The notes: generated from the letters alone by a model not told the origin. A stretch of DNA of 64,000 nucleotides from Notospermus geniculatus (GCA_002633025.1 NMRB01000824.1:17907-81906); one strand, 5' to 3'; positions 11,633 through 23,309 are shown, counted from the first letter of the stretch. A program made the numbers and translations.

Positions 11633-11785
11633 AAGGCGGTAACAGACTGGCGCGTAAACAACGCGTCTGGAAGCGTTCAACCAATCAGGGAGGCGGTAAC
11701 ACGACCGAAACACCTACCGAAGAATCTGATTGGCGGAAAGCCTGCAGGACGCGCTGCGTTCGCGCCAGTCTGTCACCGGCTTAAG
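11633..11785. mobile_element. MITE-like inverted repeat
   Basis: AGGCGGTAACAGACTGGCGCG (two bases may be trimmed) at the left and CGCGCCAGTCTGTCACCGG at the right. It lies inside a 106-codon open frame that is therefore not accepted as a gene. Confidence 0.6.
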
Positions 11786-12471
11786 ATTTCGGTAGAAGCT
11801 TATAAAAGTTGATATAAAAGCGCTTTTAACCACACATAAGGCGAATAGAATGATAGTCGTCACATTATATAACGAAAACTCACTCGTCAACAATCTGGGC
11901 GGGTGGGCATGGGGTTGAATTCACGATGACTCAGATTGACAGGCATTATAGTAACATTGAATCCGAGTCGGGTATACAGGTAGGCCTATTCAAGCACACG
12001 GCAAACATCACAAGCGACGCATGCGCGAACCCATTGCTCGATCATTCTGTGGTAGACGCGACGGGAAGGAACGGACGCAGGGAGGGAAGCTGAAGAGACA
12101 CGCAGTGAGGCATACTGGTAATCGGGAGACCGGGGTGCGGCCGTGGAAACCCCACCCACCCGCCCAAAATTATCAAGCTCTTGGTAGAGTGCATTGCCAT
12201 TGCTCTGCTGGCATGCATGATTTTCCCCAATACTATTATGCCAGAAGAGCAATGGAAACAAGCGGCGTCGGTTGTGATAGGCAAATATCCAAGAAGCCTG
12301 AGGCTGAAGGTCATGACCCCGTGACCTTGCATCACAAATGTCAAGGCTAACAGAAGGTCAAGGTCACGAGACATCGCTTCAGTATCAAGGACGAGAGGAC
12401 ATTTCATTTCATTTTTGTAAAACATGTAGAATGCCATCAAGGACAACACGAAAGGAGGTGATCACAAAATA

Positions 12472-12621
12472 GGGACGTTTAGAAATCAAACGATAAACGT
12501 AAACGTTAACAACAACCGTTCTTTTTGTATCGAAAATGCAATATAAAATCTGGTGAATGTGTGGTATGAAAAATAACGTTGTCGTAAAGTTTACGTTTAT
12601 CGTTTGACTTCTAAACCTCCC
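12472..12621. mobile_element. MITE family B copy
   Basis: GGGACGTTTAGAAATCAAAC at the left and TTCTAAACCTCCC at the right, TA on both sides, with the shared AATGCAATATAAAATCTG core. It sits just downstream of the desaturase 3' end. Confidence 0.8.
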
Positions 12622-12799
12622 TACTATATCATCCAAACACGGTTAATGCATTGTAAACACCGTGTTAACACCAACTTTAAAATCACCATTGTAGAATTTT
12701 GCGTTCAGCGGTCTATTCGTACAAAATACGAATCTACGACAAGATGTTGGAGGACTACGTCCCGACTCGACCTACTGTGTTTGCGATGGAAGAAGCGGA

Positions 12800-13939
12800 T
12801 CACAGGTCCTTTTTTACGTTACCATTGACCTCAACCTGTGTTTTGGATGGGTTTATGTTACCATTCACCTCTAGGCCTACCTGTGGTTCGGATGGAAGCA
12901 AGTCTTTATAATTCTCCCTCATACACCTATCGTGGTCCTCCTTATTGATCAAGTTGACACCGCGAGCGTGAGGCCCCAGACAGGGCTTGAAAACAAAATC
13001 GTAAAGTACTTTCACCCAGGACGTATGGTACGGCAAATTGTCATAGTATTCTGCGGCGATCCTGCGGACCTCTGGAAGTTTCCTGTACGAGACGTACGGG
13101 AAGTCGTGATGCTCCACGTGATAGCCGACGTTGAAGAGTATCGGGTTGAGGGGACCGTAATAGGAATGTGTCGCCTGGCCCTTGTTGTATAGGTAATGTT
13201 CCGAAATGAAATGTCCGGAGAATGGATGAAGTCCTAGTCCAAACATGGTTCCCATGAACATGTACACTAAAGCTTTGGCACCGAGTACGTAATAGATGAG
13301 TACATCGAATGATAGCTGGACTGCAGTGTTGATGAGCTCAAGGACGGTTAATGGCTTGGGACTCTTACAAAATGGCCGCACCGCGTGAATCAGAGGGTGG
13401 AAAATCAGCCATATGATTTTTGAAATTGGATGACGGAATAAGTGACTTTCGATGACTGTTGGGATATCCACGTCGTTCGTGTCGTGGCCAAGCCATCGGT
13501 GGTGTTCAGTGTGGTATTTTTTATACGTCACCGACATCGGCACCGCCAACGGAAGGTTACAGAACATCCCCAACGCCCGATTGGCCAATGGGTACCTGTG
13601 GCCGAAAGCGAGGTTATGTCCAATCTCGTGTATGGCGCTACCTAGTGAGTGATTCAGGCAACCGGATATGACGTAAGCACAGACTAAAACCGTTACCCAG
13701 GATGCATCGCGCAGTAGGTAGCACATGATCATTTGCAGCACAAATTCCGCTGCGACGATGTAACATATTCCTGGGTCGCATCCCATAAGTTTTTTTATTT
13801 CCGGGTATTTTTTCAAAATTTCTCGCCGTCGGGTGACGTGTGGTTCCTCGCTGTACTCCCACTCCTCGTCGGCATGTTCGATTTTGAACCCGAGGGAGAG
13901 AGTCTTGTGGAAGGTTTCGAAGATCCCCAGCTTCTTCAT
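12800..13939 (-). CDS. DEGS1: Sphingolipid delta(4)-desaturase (DES/DEGS family)
   Basis: Membrane di-iron desaturase that, in this family, converts dihydroceramide to ceramide in the endoplasmic reticulum; some members also C4-hydroxylate. The 379-residue frame is uninterrupted. It carries all three histidine boxes: HEIGH at 104-108, HTEHH at 143-147 and HVEHH at 274-278. An N-terminal EEPHVTRRREILKKYPEIK block is typical of DES proteins. Hydrophobic stretches lie near residues 59-98 and 203-243. The C-terminus (after 330) is variable and Asn/Gly/Val-rich. The frame opens nine codons further upstream, but that part reads as a pyrimidine tract ending TTTTGTTAG just before GATG. I therefore place the start at 13939 with a 3' splice site immediately upstream, implying at least one upstream exon, non-coding or supplying an alternative start. 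The gene symbol denotes the family, not a proven ortholog. Confidence 0.93.
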   Translation of the reverse strand: MKKLGIFETFHKTLSLGFKIEHADEEWEYSEEPHVTRRREILKKYPEIKKLMGCDPGICYIVAAEFVLQMIMCYLLRDASWVTVLVCAYVISGCLNHSLGSAIHEIGHNLAFGHRYPLANRALGMFCNLPLAVPMSVTYKKYHTEHHRWLGHDTNDVDIPTVIESHLFRHPISKIIWLIFHPLIHAVRPFCKSPKPLTVLELINTAVQLSFDVLIYYVLGAKALVYMFMGTMFGLGLHPFSGHFISEHYLYNKGQATHSYYGPLNPILFNVGYHVEHHDFPYVSYRKLPEVRRIAAEYYDNLPYHTSWVKVLYDFVFKPCLGPHARGVNLINKEDHDRCMRENYKDLLPSEPQVGLEVNGNINPSKTQVEVNGNVKKDL

Positions 13940-13966
13940 CCTAACAAAATAGAAGAGAAAAAACAT
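13940..13966 (-). promoter_or_regulatory. 3' splice site before the desaturase coding exon
   Basis: On the minus strand a run of T and C ends in TTTTGTTAG directly before G-ATG. The upstream exon was not located. Confidence 0.55.
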
Positions 13967-14249
13967 TGATTAACAAAGGAGGACGGTATTGCCACTTTTT
14001 CTCGACAGCCGGCGCCACTCTCCAACCCAGGGACTAACTAGGCCTACGTTGTCGGCGAATTGACCCGATTTACTACGTACATTTTGTAATACATTTTTGT
14101 AGTTCGTGTTGCTGCCGCTAGGTGGTTCCCTCTACGTCGGCAGTCAAATAACGCATTTGAGATCCAATACCGTGTTCCTTTAAACGAGGCTTGATTACTA
14201 TTTATTGTGTCGAAATTTTGCCGGTCAACCGGAGCCATGGCCTTGGTGA

Positions 14250-15790
14250 CCTTAAAGCTGAACTGTCATAAATTTGCTGTTTGCAAATTTACAATCTCGG
14301 TCTCGTTGTCTTGAGAATAAAATAAATTGATTAAACCAAGATGGCCGCTCGCGAAATGTCCACTTCCACTCAGATCGGAATTGTTCCAAACGTGCAGCTG
14401 ACGATGTTTAAAAAAGCAACAGGCCTATCACTGAATAAATGTTTCGACCGACAATTTCTAGGTCGATACCCCTGTAAAATTATATGTGTAAAGACCGAAC
14501 GTGGACTTAGAATTTTGATAGAATATGTCCTGACGTCACCGCCCCAGCTGTTGCGCTATTGTCGAAGCGGCACCTGTTTGAGAATCACAGTTAAGTAAAT
14601 CTGGGTGGAACACACTCAAAAAATCATGGATCGATATAAGATATGAGTTTATAATATTATAGGCATAATAATTCACCCCAACATAGCAAAGTGCCGGGTC
14701 TGTGCAACAGACACCGTAAAGGGAACAGGAGTTAGGTGCTTGTCACACTGGTGTCACGTTTTTCAGTGTGGCCCGTGTTCCAGTGTGACTGACATTACAA
14801 CAGATTGACGGGAAAAGCGGCGAATTAACGATGAGCGACACACAGAGAAACAGTGAGTCTGTTTCCCAGTGTGTTCCAAACAATGGGAGTCACACAGAAA
14901 AATGGTCACACTGAAAAACATTTCACCTGGATGGTTCATGCAATAGGAGCAGTCAGCCGCGCATATTGCCAACAGATGGCAGCAAAGTCTTAGCGGACCA
15001 ATGTACAGGAAAATCTACGTGATTGCTGCTCGATCGACAATGACTGGGTCCGCTAAATGCATTGAATTGGGCCGTAGTGACACCTACTGGTCAACTCGCT
15101 GACAGCTCCTATTGTCCACAGTCAGGACTGTCGCTTGCATAAAGTGGGCAAAAAAACCACATTACAACCGTGATTTATACAGATGTAACATCTATGAGTG
15201 TTTCTGTGTAAGAATGTTCCCCCTCATTTTACTGGCCTATTGAACAGTCATGGGCTCATATGAATAAAGACTATCAAATGCTTTACCTTCAGATTTGTAC
15301 AGCATCGCCTAGTGCATTTGTATTGCAAAATTCAAGTAAAAGCATTTACTAGTCTTTATTCATATGACCAAATGTCTCTCTAGCTTCTATTGGGTCATAT
15401 GAATAAAGACTAGTAAATGCTTTTACTGTACATGTACTTGAATTTTGCAATACAAATGCACTAGGCAATGCTGCACTAATCTGTAGTAAAAGCATTTACT
15501 AGTCTTTATTCATATGACCCAATGGCTGGTATTCATAAAAGTTAGCAAATGCTTTTACTTAAGATTTGCACAGCGAGGTCCAATGTAAATGTACTACAAA
15601 ACGTGAAGTAAAAGCATTTTCAATTTTTTATGAATAACAGCCAATGGGTCATATAAATAAAGACTAGCAAATGCTTTTACTTCAGATTTGTATAGCATTG
15701 CCTTGTGCATCTGTATTAGCTGACGGGTGTGGGCAGTGGTACTTCTGCCACTTTTCACCCACAGGAACCAACCAAAAACCATCCTTCCCA
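14250..15790. repeat. Tandem duplication of about 1.5 kb, copy 1
   Basis: Begins CTTAAAGCTGAACTGTCATA and matches the segment starting at 15812 over most of its length, with scattered substitutions and indels. It contains an 85-codon open frame (14341-14598), a GGAGC(A/T)GTCAGC element (about 14945-15115) and stacked ATGAATAAAGACTAG foldbacks. The paired open frames differ mainly by amino acid replacements, so they are not treated as genes. Confidence 0.85.
15243..15660. mobile_element. Cluster of foldback elements (CATATGAATAAAGACTA)
   Basis: At least three hairpin units with CATATGAATAAAGACTAG and CTAGTCTTTATTCATATG ends and GCATTTACT/AGTAAATGC arms sit side by side. Two more follow at about 16855-17245 in duplication copy 2. 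Confidence 0.8.
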
Positions 15791-15811
15791 CGTTCCTATC
15801 ACTCTGGGTGA

Positions 15812-17245
15812 CCTTAAAGCTGAACTGTCATAAATTTGCTGTTTGCAAATTTACAATCTCGGTCTCGTTGTCTTGAGAATAAAATAAATTGATTAAACCA
15901 AGATGGCCGCTCGCGAAATGTCCACTTCCACTCAGATGGGAATTGTTCCAAACGTGCAGCTGACGATGTTTAGAAAAGCAACAGGCCTATCACTGAATAA
16001 ATGTTTCGACCGACAATTTCTAGGTCGATACCCCTGTAAAATTATATGTTTAAAGACCGAATGTGGACTTAGAATTTTGATAGAATATGTCCTGACGTCA
16101 CCGCCCCAGCTGTTGCGCTATTGTCGAAGCGGCACCTGCTTGAGAATCACAGTTAAGTAAATCTGGGTGGAACACACACACAAAAAAACATGGATCGATA
16201 TAAGATATGAGTTTATAATATTATTTAGGCATAATAAGTATAATTCACCCCAACTTCAACATGGGCAAAGTGCCAGGTCTGTGCACAGACACCATAAAGG
16301 GAACACGGAGTTAGGTGCTTGTCACACTGGTGTCACGTTTTTCAGTGTGGCCCGTGTTCCAGTGTGACTGACATTACAACAGATTGACGGGAAAAGCGGC
16401 GAATTAACGATGAGCGACACACAGAGAAACAGTGAGTCTGTTTCCCAGTGTGTTCCAAACAATGGGAGTCACACAGAAAAATGGCCACACTGAAAAACAT
16501 TACACCTGGATGGTTCATGCAATAGGAGCAGTCAGCCGCGCATATTGCCAACAGATGGCAGCAAAGTCTTAGCGGACCAATGTACAGGAAAATGTACGTG
16601 ATTGCTGCTCGATCGACAATGACTGGGTCCGCTAAATGCATTGAATTGGGCCGTAGTGACACCTACTGGTCAACTCGCTGACAGCTCCTATTGTCCACAG
16701 TCAGGACTGTCGCTTGCATGAAGTGGGCAAAAAAAAACACATTACAACCGTGATTTATACATGCAGGTGTAACATCTATCAGTGTTTCTGTGTAAAAATG
16801 TTCCCCCTCATTTTACTGGCCTATTGAACAGTCATGGTCTCTCTAGCTTCTATTGGGTCATATGAATAAAGACTAGTAAATGTTTTTACTGTACATGTAC
16901 CTGTACATGTACATGTACATGTACTTGAATTTTGCAATACAAATGCACTAGGCAATGCTGCACTAATCTGTAGTAAAAGCATTTACTAGTCTTTATTCAT
17001 ATGCCAATGGCTGGTATTCATAAAGTTAGCAAATGCTTTTACTTAAGATTTGCACAGCGAGGTCCAATGTAAATGTACTACAAAACGTGAAGTAAAAGCA
17101 TTTTCAATCTTTTATGAATAACAGCCAATGGGTCATATAAATAAAGACTAGCAAATGCTTTTACTTCAGATTTGTACAGCACTGCCTTGTGCATTTGTAT
17201 TGCGAAATTCAAGAAAAAGCATTTGCTAGTCTTTATTCATATGAC
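15812..17245. repeat. Tandem duplication of about 1.5 kb, copy 2
   Basis: Direct repeat of 14250-15790, offset 1562 bp in the left half. It lacks one of the foldback units and has gained a short GTACATGTACAT run near 16900. The 85-codon frame at 15903-16160 is preserved in length only. Confidence 0.85.
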
Positions 17246-17509
17246 CTAAGTCACAACGTTCCCAATACAATAAAGGAAACAGTGAAACGCGGGGAATACA
17301 TTACACCGGAAACGTGGGGACGCGGACCAAAATATGATACGGCGCCGGATGGAGCAGACTGCGAGGAAATGGACGGATGTTTGGGTGAAATGAACACGCC
17401 GTGTATACCACGGCAATCGATTTGTGGGGAACTGCAATTCTGCACATGTTCAATATACGAGGAATGGAAGCATGTGGTTGTTTCTCCGTCCGTAGGTTGA
17501 GGCGTATAT

Positions 17510-17650
17510 TAGGGAGGTTTCGGAAATCTGACGAGAAACGAAGTACGAAATACGAAATTGGGCTTCATTTCCATGACGTAATGTATTTCAGAGATGGTTG
17601 GTACTACAGTTGCAGCAGGCGATATATATATCGCCTGCTGCAAGTGTCTT
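17510..17650. mobile_element. Partial relative of the 9521 MITE
   Basis: AGGGAGGTTTCGGAAATCTG, then ACGAAGTACGAAATACGAA, then a GCAGCAGGCGATATATATAT palindrome. The right arm is missing. Confidence 0.65.
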
Positions 17651-17684
17651 TTTAGCGTTTGACGTTAGACCGATTTGTAACCAA

Positions 17685-17852
17685 TAGGAGCTGTCAGCGA
17701 GTTGACCAATAGGTGTCACTACGGCCCAATTCAATGCATATAGCGGACCCAGTCATTATTGATCGAGCAGCAATCACGTAGATTTTCCTGTACATTGGTC
17801 CGCTAGAACTTTGCTGACATCTGTTGGCAATATGCGCGGCTGACTGCTTTCA
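17685..17852. mobile_element. GGAGC(A/T)GTCAGC element copy
   Basis: AATAGGAGCTGTCAGCGAG at the left and GCGCGGCTGACTGC at the right, about 165 bp, in the opposite orientation to the copies at 14945 and 16520. Confidence 0.75.
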
Positions 17853-18560
17853 GTAAACATAGTAAAGTTATATGAACTTAATATTATTCAGGACTTCATC
17901 GTCTTGACCCAGTTAGGTTCCCGCCATGTCTGCCCTGCCCCGCCTCATTCCCCATCGTAAACTGGAGAATCATGCCATCATGCAAGTTCCACAACTATCT
18001 TGCACCCTGTTCAAACAAGAATGGCCTGAATTTTTACGGTTTATTTGATAATTCATTCAATATTAAGGTCATATTTGTAAAGTAATCTTGTTAATTTGAA
18101 GAGTATTGGTGATAAGAGCCGGGAACGGGGCTACACACCTTTGCCACCGAAAAAAAATCGGCGTATGGCGTGCCTTGACATGATTGCAATGTCGACTAAA
18201 CAAACACGTTGATTAATATNTGGGTATTTTGAAACAGTCTACCCAAGAATACCCTAGAGCACCCAAGAACACCCTGTCACACCCTACAGAGATTTTTTTC
18301 CTTCATGAATAAAGTCCCTCAAATCTGAAAAATGCCTTTGTGGACGCTCTTAAAATTATCGATATCGAATCAATTGGCAAGCCAGGTGAGCACATGCTGC
18401 ATGAAACTGAGTTGGCCTATTGTGTATTAAATGATGAACAAACAACTTGAATATGGCGTTGGCACTGTCGGCCGATTCAGGTGTCAGGTGACAATGAATC
18501 AAACCATTTCACGCCGCTGATTTACGACTTTCACAGGGAAATGGACGTAGGCCTACAAGG
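17853..18560. other. Non-coding stretch
   Basis: No gene recognised; an ACCCAAGAACACCCT-type short repeat lies near 18240-18285. Confidence 0.4.
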
Positions 18561-18561
18561 C

Positions 18562-18710
18562 CGAGCCCACATTTGCGGTAAAACGCAATCCGTTAGGGGT
18601 GTTTTTAAAGTCGACTGACCCAACGCTGTCGACTCGTCATTCAGCCAGGTCAGTCGATTTTAACAGACACCCCCTAACGGATTGAGTTTTGTCGCAAATG
18701 TGCGCTTAAG
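18562..18710. mobile_element. Foldback element with CACATTTGCGG ends
   Basis: GCCCACATTTGCGGTAAAAC and GTCGCAAATGTGCGC arms enclose complementary CCGTTAGGGGTGT and ACACCCCCTAACGG. A third partial arm lies at 18733-18785, suggesting nested or recombined copies. Confidence 0.7.
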
Positions 18711-18785
18711 ACCAAGCGCGCACATTTTGACCTAAAGGCCAAGCGCACATTTGCGGCAAAACCCAATGCGGTAGGGGTGTTTTTA

Positions 18786-19299
18786 ACACAGTCAACGCGA
18801 CTAATTTATACATAATTGAAAATGTCCAATCCCAGTAAATCGCGAAACACTGGGCGTGACACGATCATGTAGAACGGTGTAACGTTTTTAATGTTCCCAA
18901 CTTTCAGTGTTCCCTACTTTCGTCTGATTAAATAAGCTGCGACTTGGCAACAGTGGACACACAGAAACGCGTCGATCTATCTGCCAGCGTTTCCCAAACA
19001 ATAAAGGGAAACAATGACATAGAGAAACACTGGTAGGTTTACACCGCCAGATGTAACACAGTGGTTGGCATACTACTTCATCTAAATCTGAAATAATCCC
19101 ATTTCTGCTAAAATGGCTGCATTGTGGAAAATTCGGCGTTTATCTCTGCCCGAGCAAGAGAAGGATTACGCCACAGTCGATATGTTTATCCTTTTTTAAA
19201 CCTTGTTAATCCCAATGACAGCATTTGAAGAAAAAGTGCGGACCATGAAATAGACAAGAAAGAATAATATTGGAGAAAACTAAAATGTATCCAACGAAG
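18786..19299. other. Non-coding stretch
   Basis: No gene recognised. 18880-19060 resembles 28938-29110 (AGTGTTCCC and CTGCGACTTG words), an unclassified dispersed repeat. Confidence 0.4.
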
Positions 19300-19514
19300 G
19301 GCCGATTTTTTAAACGATGGCTAAGATAACAATCCGGTTTCATTAACCCTCTGTTGACAAACCGTTTGTTAATCGAAGTGAATTTTTCGATTTTATGAAT
19401 CGTTGATAGCCAAACATTCTAAAAGTCAAAAGGTTTACTTTGGTTAATTCACGGTTTGTCAGAAAGCCGATGATTAGGTTTACCTTAACTATCGTTTAAA
19501 AAAATCGGCCCATA
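19300..19514. mobile_element. MITE with GGGCCGATTTTTTAAACGAT ends
   Basis: GGGCCGATTTTTTAAACGAT at the left and ATCGTTTAAAAAAATCGGCC at the right, with complementary ACAAACCG and CGGTTTGT inside. Confidence 0.75.
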
Positions 19515-20458
19515 GAGCACAAAAAACGACACACAAAATGATAGCAAACATAAGTTGTCTCCTAATTTTGCCAATTTTTACCCCAACCGGGGTCTTCCTT
19601 CGTCCTCAGGCACTTTCTATAGTTGAAATCCCAGAAGTGAATCCGGAGAAAACTAAAACATAGTAAATCTGGCCTTGGGGAAAAGGGGAGGGGAAAAGCG
19701 GGTGGAGGGGAAGGAGGGGCCAGCAGGTTCGTTATGTAAAACGATGTTCTCAAAATCCAACACAGCACCATAAATTTCAATCTCAGGTCATTACATGATG
19801 AGAACGTCAGAGGTTGTAAGGCGGTCGCTACGCGGTGACGGAGGGGGAAACCCCTGACCCCCTCAGGATGCGAGCATGACGAAACCATGATAACCTTGAT
19901 GGGCGTTTCCTTCGCCCCGTCCTTCTGACTTAGATTAAAACAAACAGTCACATTTTGAACGAAATACGTCGCCCCAAGCCTCCGCTTTGATCCAGCCCAC
20001 CCGGCCCTCTTCCCGTCTTTTCGCTTTCATCCTGTCAAAACTGATGAATTTTGAACGAAATACGAAGTAAGTCCGAGTCCTACACACAGTGATTATGGAG
20101 AACATACACCATCCAGTGTGAAAAGTCCACAGGAAGCAAATATCGATCCGTATCTTACCTTCTTGACGAGCGTCCGCCGTGCGTGAAATTATGTTTCGTA
20201 ATGCAAAGAGGCCACAGCAAACGCCCTTATAAAATAACGTATGGAACTGCGTGGATTAGCCCAGGCTATTCGATTTGTTGTTCGCACGCCACCTGGACTT
20301 TTCCCGTTGTGCAGAATGACAGCGTGATGTGGTTTGACGCCTGGAAGCACATTCCACGGACGGTGTCACTGGCCCATTCTCCAGGCATCGCCGCTAGGTT
20401 CGCCACTCGTTCGGTCTCTGGTTTCTCTTCAACCCGACGCATGAATCTTTCGCCTTTT
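19515..20458. other. Non-coding stretch
   Basis: Contains a 129-codon open frame (-) at 19562-19951 with no recognised motif or splice support. No gene is called. Confidence 0.4.
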
Positions 20459-20684
20459 AAAGTCCGGCAACATCTAACTTCGACCCAATGGAATGCGGAA
20501 GTTAGGAAATAGATAGTTGGATTTTCCTTAATCACACGCGGCTCTTGAATAGCGTGGACAGCACGAACAATCGGGGAACGACCACAAATGGTCGACAGGC
20601 ATGATTAAAAACCACAAAGCTCTGTCACATTACATGACTTCCACATTCCATTGGGTCGAAGTAAGATGTTGCCAGACTTTACTA
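20459..20684. mobile_element. Inverted repeat of about 45-bp arms
   Basis: CCGGCAACATCTAACTTCG (20463-20481) recurs inverted as CGAAGTAAGATGTTGCCAG (20658-20676), both next to CCCAATGGAATG/CATTCCATTGGG. Confidence 0.7.
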
Positions 20685-21048
20685 AAAATTTCCGTGGAGA
20701 GGAGCGCTGATGATTGTCAGTGAGAGGAGCGCTCTGATGATTGTCACTCACATTGCATGCAACACTTCGGGTCTTTCCGTCATTCTTCGGGAAACATCTG
20801 GCAAAGATGGAGGTCTAACATTTCTCACCACTGAATTCGATAATTTTTTTCTGAAAACTGACCAATGTAAACAACGGTACCTCAGAATCTGCTGTAGTGC
20901 TCTGAAGTGAAGGGCGATCGGGCCTCATTTCAACAAACTGATAGGTCGACCTACTGCTGAAATCCCAGCCGCTCCACCCCGCGGCGCTACTGTCCGGTTG
21001 TGGAGCAGTAAGACGGGAACCAGTCTTTAGTCTGTGGCGTGGGTGCGC
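20685..21048. other. Non-coding stretch
   Basis: A short direct repeat GAGGAGCGCT...GATGATTGTCA (20700-20745); otherwise nothing recognised. Confidence 0.4.
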
Positions 21049-21284
21049 GCAATAGGAGCTGTCAGCGAGTTGACCACTAGCATCCTGAGAATCCCAGGGC
21101 TTCGCGCTCGCTCACTCGCACTATGATGAGGGAGGATACGACCGTAAATTACCTGAGATCTCAGGATGACCACTAGGTGTCACTACGGCGCAATTCAATG
21201 CATCTGGCGGACCCTGTACATTGGTCCTCTAGAACTTTGCTGCCAGCTGTTGGCAATATGCGCGGCTGACTGCTCCTATTAGAG
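21049..21284. mobile_element. GGAGC(A/T)GTCAGC element split by a nested insertion
   Basis: AATAGGAGCTGTCAGCGAG at the left and GCGGCTGACTGCTCCTATT at the right are the inverted ends. The element is interrupted at 21081-21167 by a small insertion with its own target duplication. Confidence 0.8.
21081..21167. mobile_element. 87-bp nested insertion with 9-bp target duplication
   Basis: GACCACTAG occurs at 21072-21080 and again at 21168-21176. The insert starts CATCCTGAGA and ends TCTCAGGAT. The other copies of the host element lack it. A 9-bp duplication is typical of Mutator-like elements. Confidence 0.75.
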
Positions 21285-21793
21285 AAATCAAACTTGTGGA
21301 CACCGCGATTCCCGTTTCCACCCTCGTTTTGTCGACCCTCGTTTTGTCACTCTTGACAACCATTTAACGCCATAAGACTTGTGAAAAACCTTCAGCATTT
21401 TTCCGTACACATCTATACGTATCATGTCCACAAAGCCTACATGTATTACGGAATCAGCTGCTATAAACATTGAGAAACGTTGTCAGGCGGGCCTCGTCTG
21501 GTGTCGGCCGGGGGGGGGGGGGGGGCTNAATTTAACACGGATTTTGATTGGCGCGTCGATTTTCCTTCGCGCCCCGATGATTGGCTGAGGCTGTCACCAC
21601 CTCAGAAACGGGAAATGTGGTGGATTCGAACCAGGCTAGATGACCGTCAGGACAGATAGACTGGTGAGAACCAGATGCAAAATACCAGAGTTCTTCAACA
21701 GCGCTCGCTCCCTTCGTCACCCGCCGTTATACTAGGCCTAGTACGCGGTGATGGAGGGAGCATGAGCATAGAACCACTGGTGCGGCAATATCA

Positions 21794-21932
21794 ATGAGGA
21801 ACTTTTCTGCCGTCGGTGGCCGTAAGAGGCCGCCTGTTACCGGTCCTAGAACGTCCCTGTGACGTCAAATTTCATGACGTTGGGACCGGTAACTCGTAGC
21901 GGCCTCTGACGGCTCCAAAGTTCCTCATTCTG
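21794..21932. mobile_element. Foldback element (AATGAGGAACTTT)
   Basis: AATGAGGAACTTTTCTGCCG and CGGCTCCAAAGTTCCTCATT are the arms, with AGAGGCCGC and GCGGCCTCT inside and TTACCGGTCC near the centre. Confidence 0.7.
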
Positions 21933-22398
21933 CAGACAACAGTCGGCCAAGAAAATGTAACGCTTCGTTCTGATACAATGTCATGGTTTTGTTAGCAAGA
22001 TTGTCTGAAGGTTCCAAACTGTACTTGGCTTCACGGCGTACCTACGTCACAAATGGAAACGGGCCAATCAGAGCCTTCCTTAGACTTTTCGTCCGCAGTA
22101 GTCTCGGTCACCCAGCGCTGTTGCGAATCTGGGGAATGTAGCAATGTGTAGCAGTACTGCGGAACTAAACGGCTGGCCGCGCGAGACTATCTTATCGAAG
22201 GATACAGGTGTGACAGGAATCAAAGTCCCCCTGGAATCAAAGTCCGTTCTTATTGTTCAGCGAGGGTTAGAATATATGGCTAGAGAGACCATGACCATTC
22301 GAATATAACCTTACAATAGCGGGCTATTGTTTGGCAGACTTGTATTCCTAGGACGTTGATTCCTGCCACACCTGTGGGCGCCCCCTCTGGATCTGCGC
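21933..22398. other. Non-coding stretch
   Basis: A poly-G run lies just upstream at 21511-21526; nothing coding recognised here. Confidence 0.4.
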
Positions 22399-22653
22399 CT
22401 ATACTTCGCCATGTCTGCAGCGAACTAGACTCGGGACCCAGTCGTTGTGTCGCTCCGGCCGCCGCACTCCACTCCACAAACGACTGGGAAAGCAGGCTGC
22501 AAAATCAGCGGCTAGCGAAATTACCGCTTTTCTGGTGGGCGTTTTGATCACCACTTTTCGAGGGGGCTCAAACTCAACGTCACTTTCAGAATCACTACTG
22601 CTAGAATCTTCTGCCACCGTACGCTCTAACTTCCGAAATTTTACACGCGGCAT
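22399..22653 (-). CDS. Possible first coding exon, acidic Ser-rich (unrecognised)
   Basis: An 84-codon frame starts MPRVKFRKLERTVAED, then an SSSSDSESDVEFEPP acidic patch and a basic KVVIKTPTRK segment, a composition common in nuclear proteins. The last third is Arg/Trp-rich and less protein-like. A weak donor (AAAGCG-GTAATT) near residue 44 could end a first exon there. No downstream exon was found, so this is tentative and could be chance. Confidence 0.22.
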   Translation of the reverse strand: MPRVKFRKLERTVAEDSSSSDSESDVEFEPPRKVVIKTPTRKAVISLAADFAACFPSRLWSGVRRPERHNDWVPSLVRCRHGEV

Positions 22654-22976
22654 GCCTGGGATGACCCCTAGAACAGCCAGCTAGACCTTAAGCAAACATT
22701 CTTACCGTAGAATCGTACAGATCGACAGAAACACACGAAAACTGGTCGGACACAAGCCGCCACGCCCTTCACATACGCTATGTATTGTACAATGCACTGA
22801 TGTACACGAAACGAACACTGCGCACGTGGCCGTGGGCCTCCTAGGCCTGGACGACACGGCGATCGCAATGGGAAAATCCCTATTTACGATGCGATATTCG
22901 GGGAATTATCCGGCTCGAAGGACCATTTGTGTATTGACGAATCACTATTCATATGTTTCGATCGGAATTGACTGTA

Positions 22977-23173
22977 TAGAGGCCTTGCAATGACGTCATC
23001 CTGGCGGCCATGCTGAGGGGCAAGTGGGCAGAGGTGTGAGCTGACCGTGACGTGGCCTGCGTGAAGTGCGCGACGCCAGTGTTTGACGTAACGTCATTGG
23101 GACATTTCGCTGCGCCTCTGCAGTATGTGCCCCCCAGCATGGCGGCTTGTGACGTCATTTGCAAAGCCTCTAT
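22977..23173. mobile_element. MITE with TAGAGGC ends
   Basis: TAGAGGCCTTGCAATGACGT at the left and ACGTCATTTGCAAAGCCTCTA-like end at the right, with GGCGGCCATGCTG and CAGCATGGCGGC inside. Confidence 0.7.
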
Positions 23174-23309
23174 TAAATAACGAAAAACACGGAAAATTGT
23201 CAACAAAATTCGCTCGGCGATTCACGCTCTGTCGCTTTTTTAATTCACCCACGCTATCCATAGGCGGCGCATTCGCGCCATTCACAGTCATTGTGCTACG
23301 TCATGCAAA

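Noticed and set aside
11492-11812. 106-codon frame
   Set aside because: Overlaps an inverted-repeat element and has no recognised features.
14341-14598. 85-codon frame repeated at 15903-16160 as a duplicated gene
   Set aside because: Most differences between the copies change amino acids, unlike the constrained MRPL40 and MAEL copies; no splice signals or family.
17189-17500. Cys-rich 103-codon frame
   Set aside because: Several cysteines, but it begins in a foldback element, other frames overlap it, and no signal peptide or splice site was found.
19562-19951. 129-codon minus frame
   Set aside because: Low-complexity Pro/Phe content and no family resemblance.
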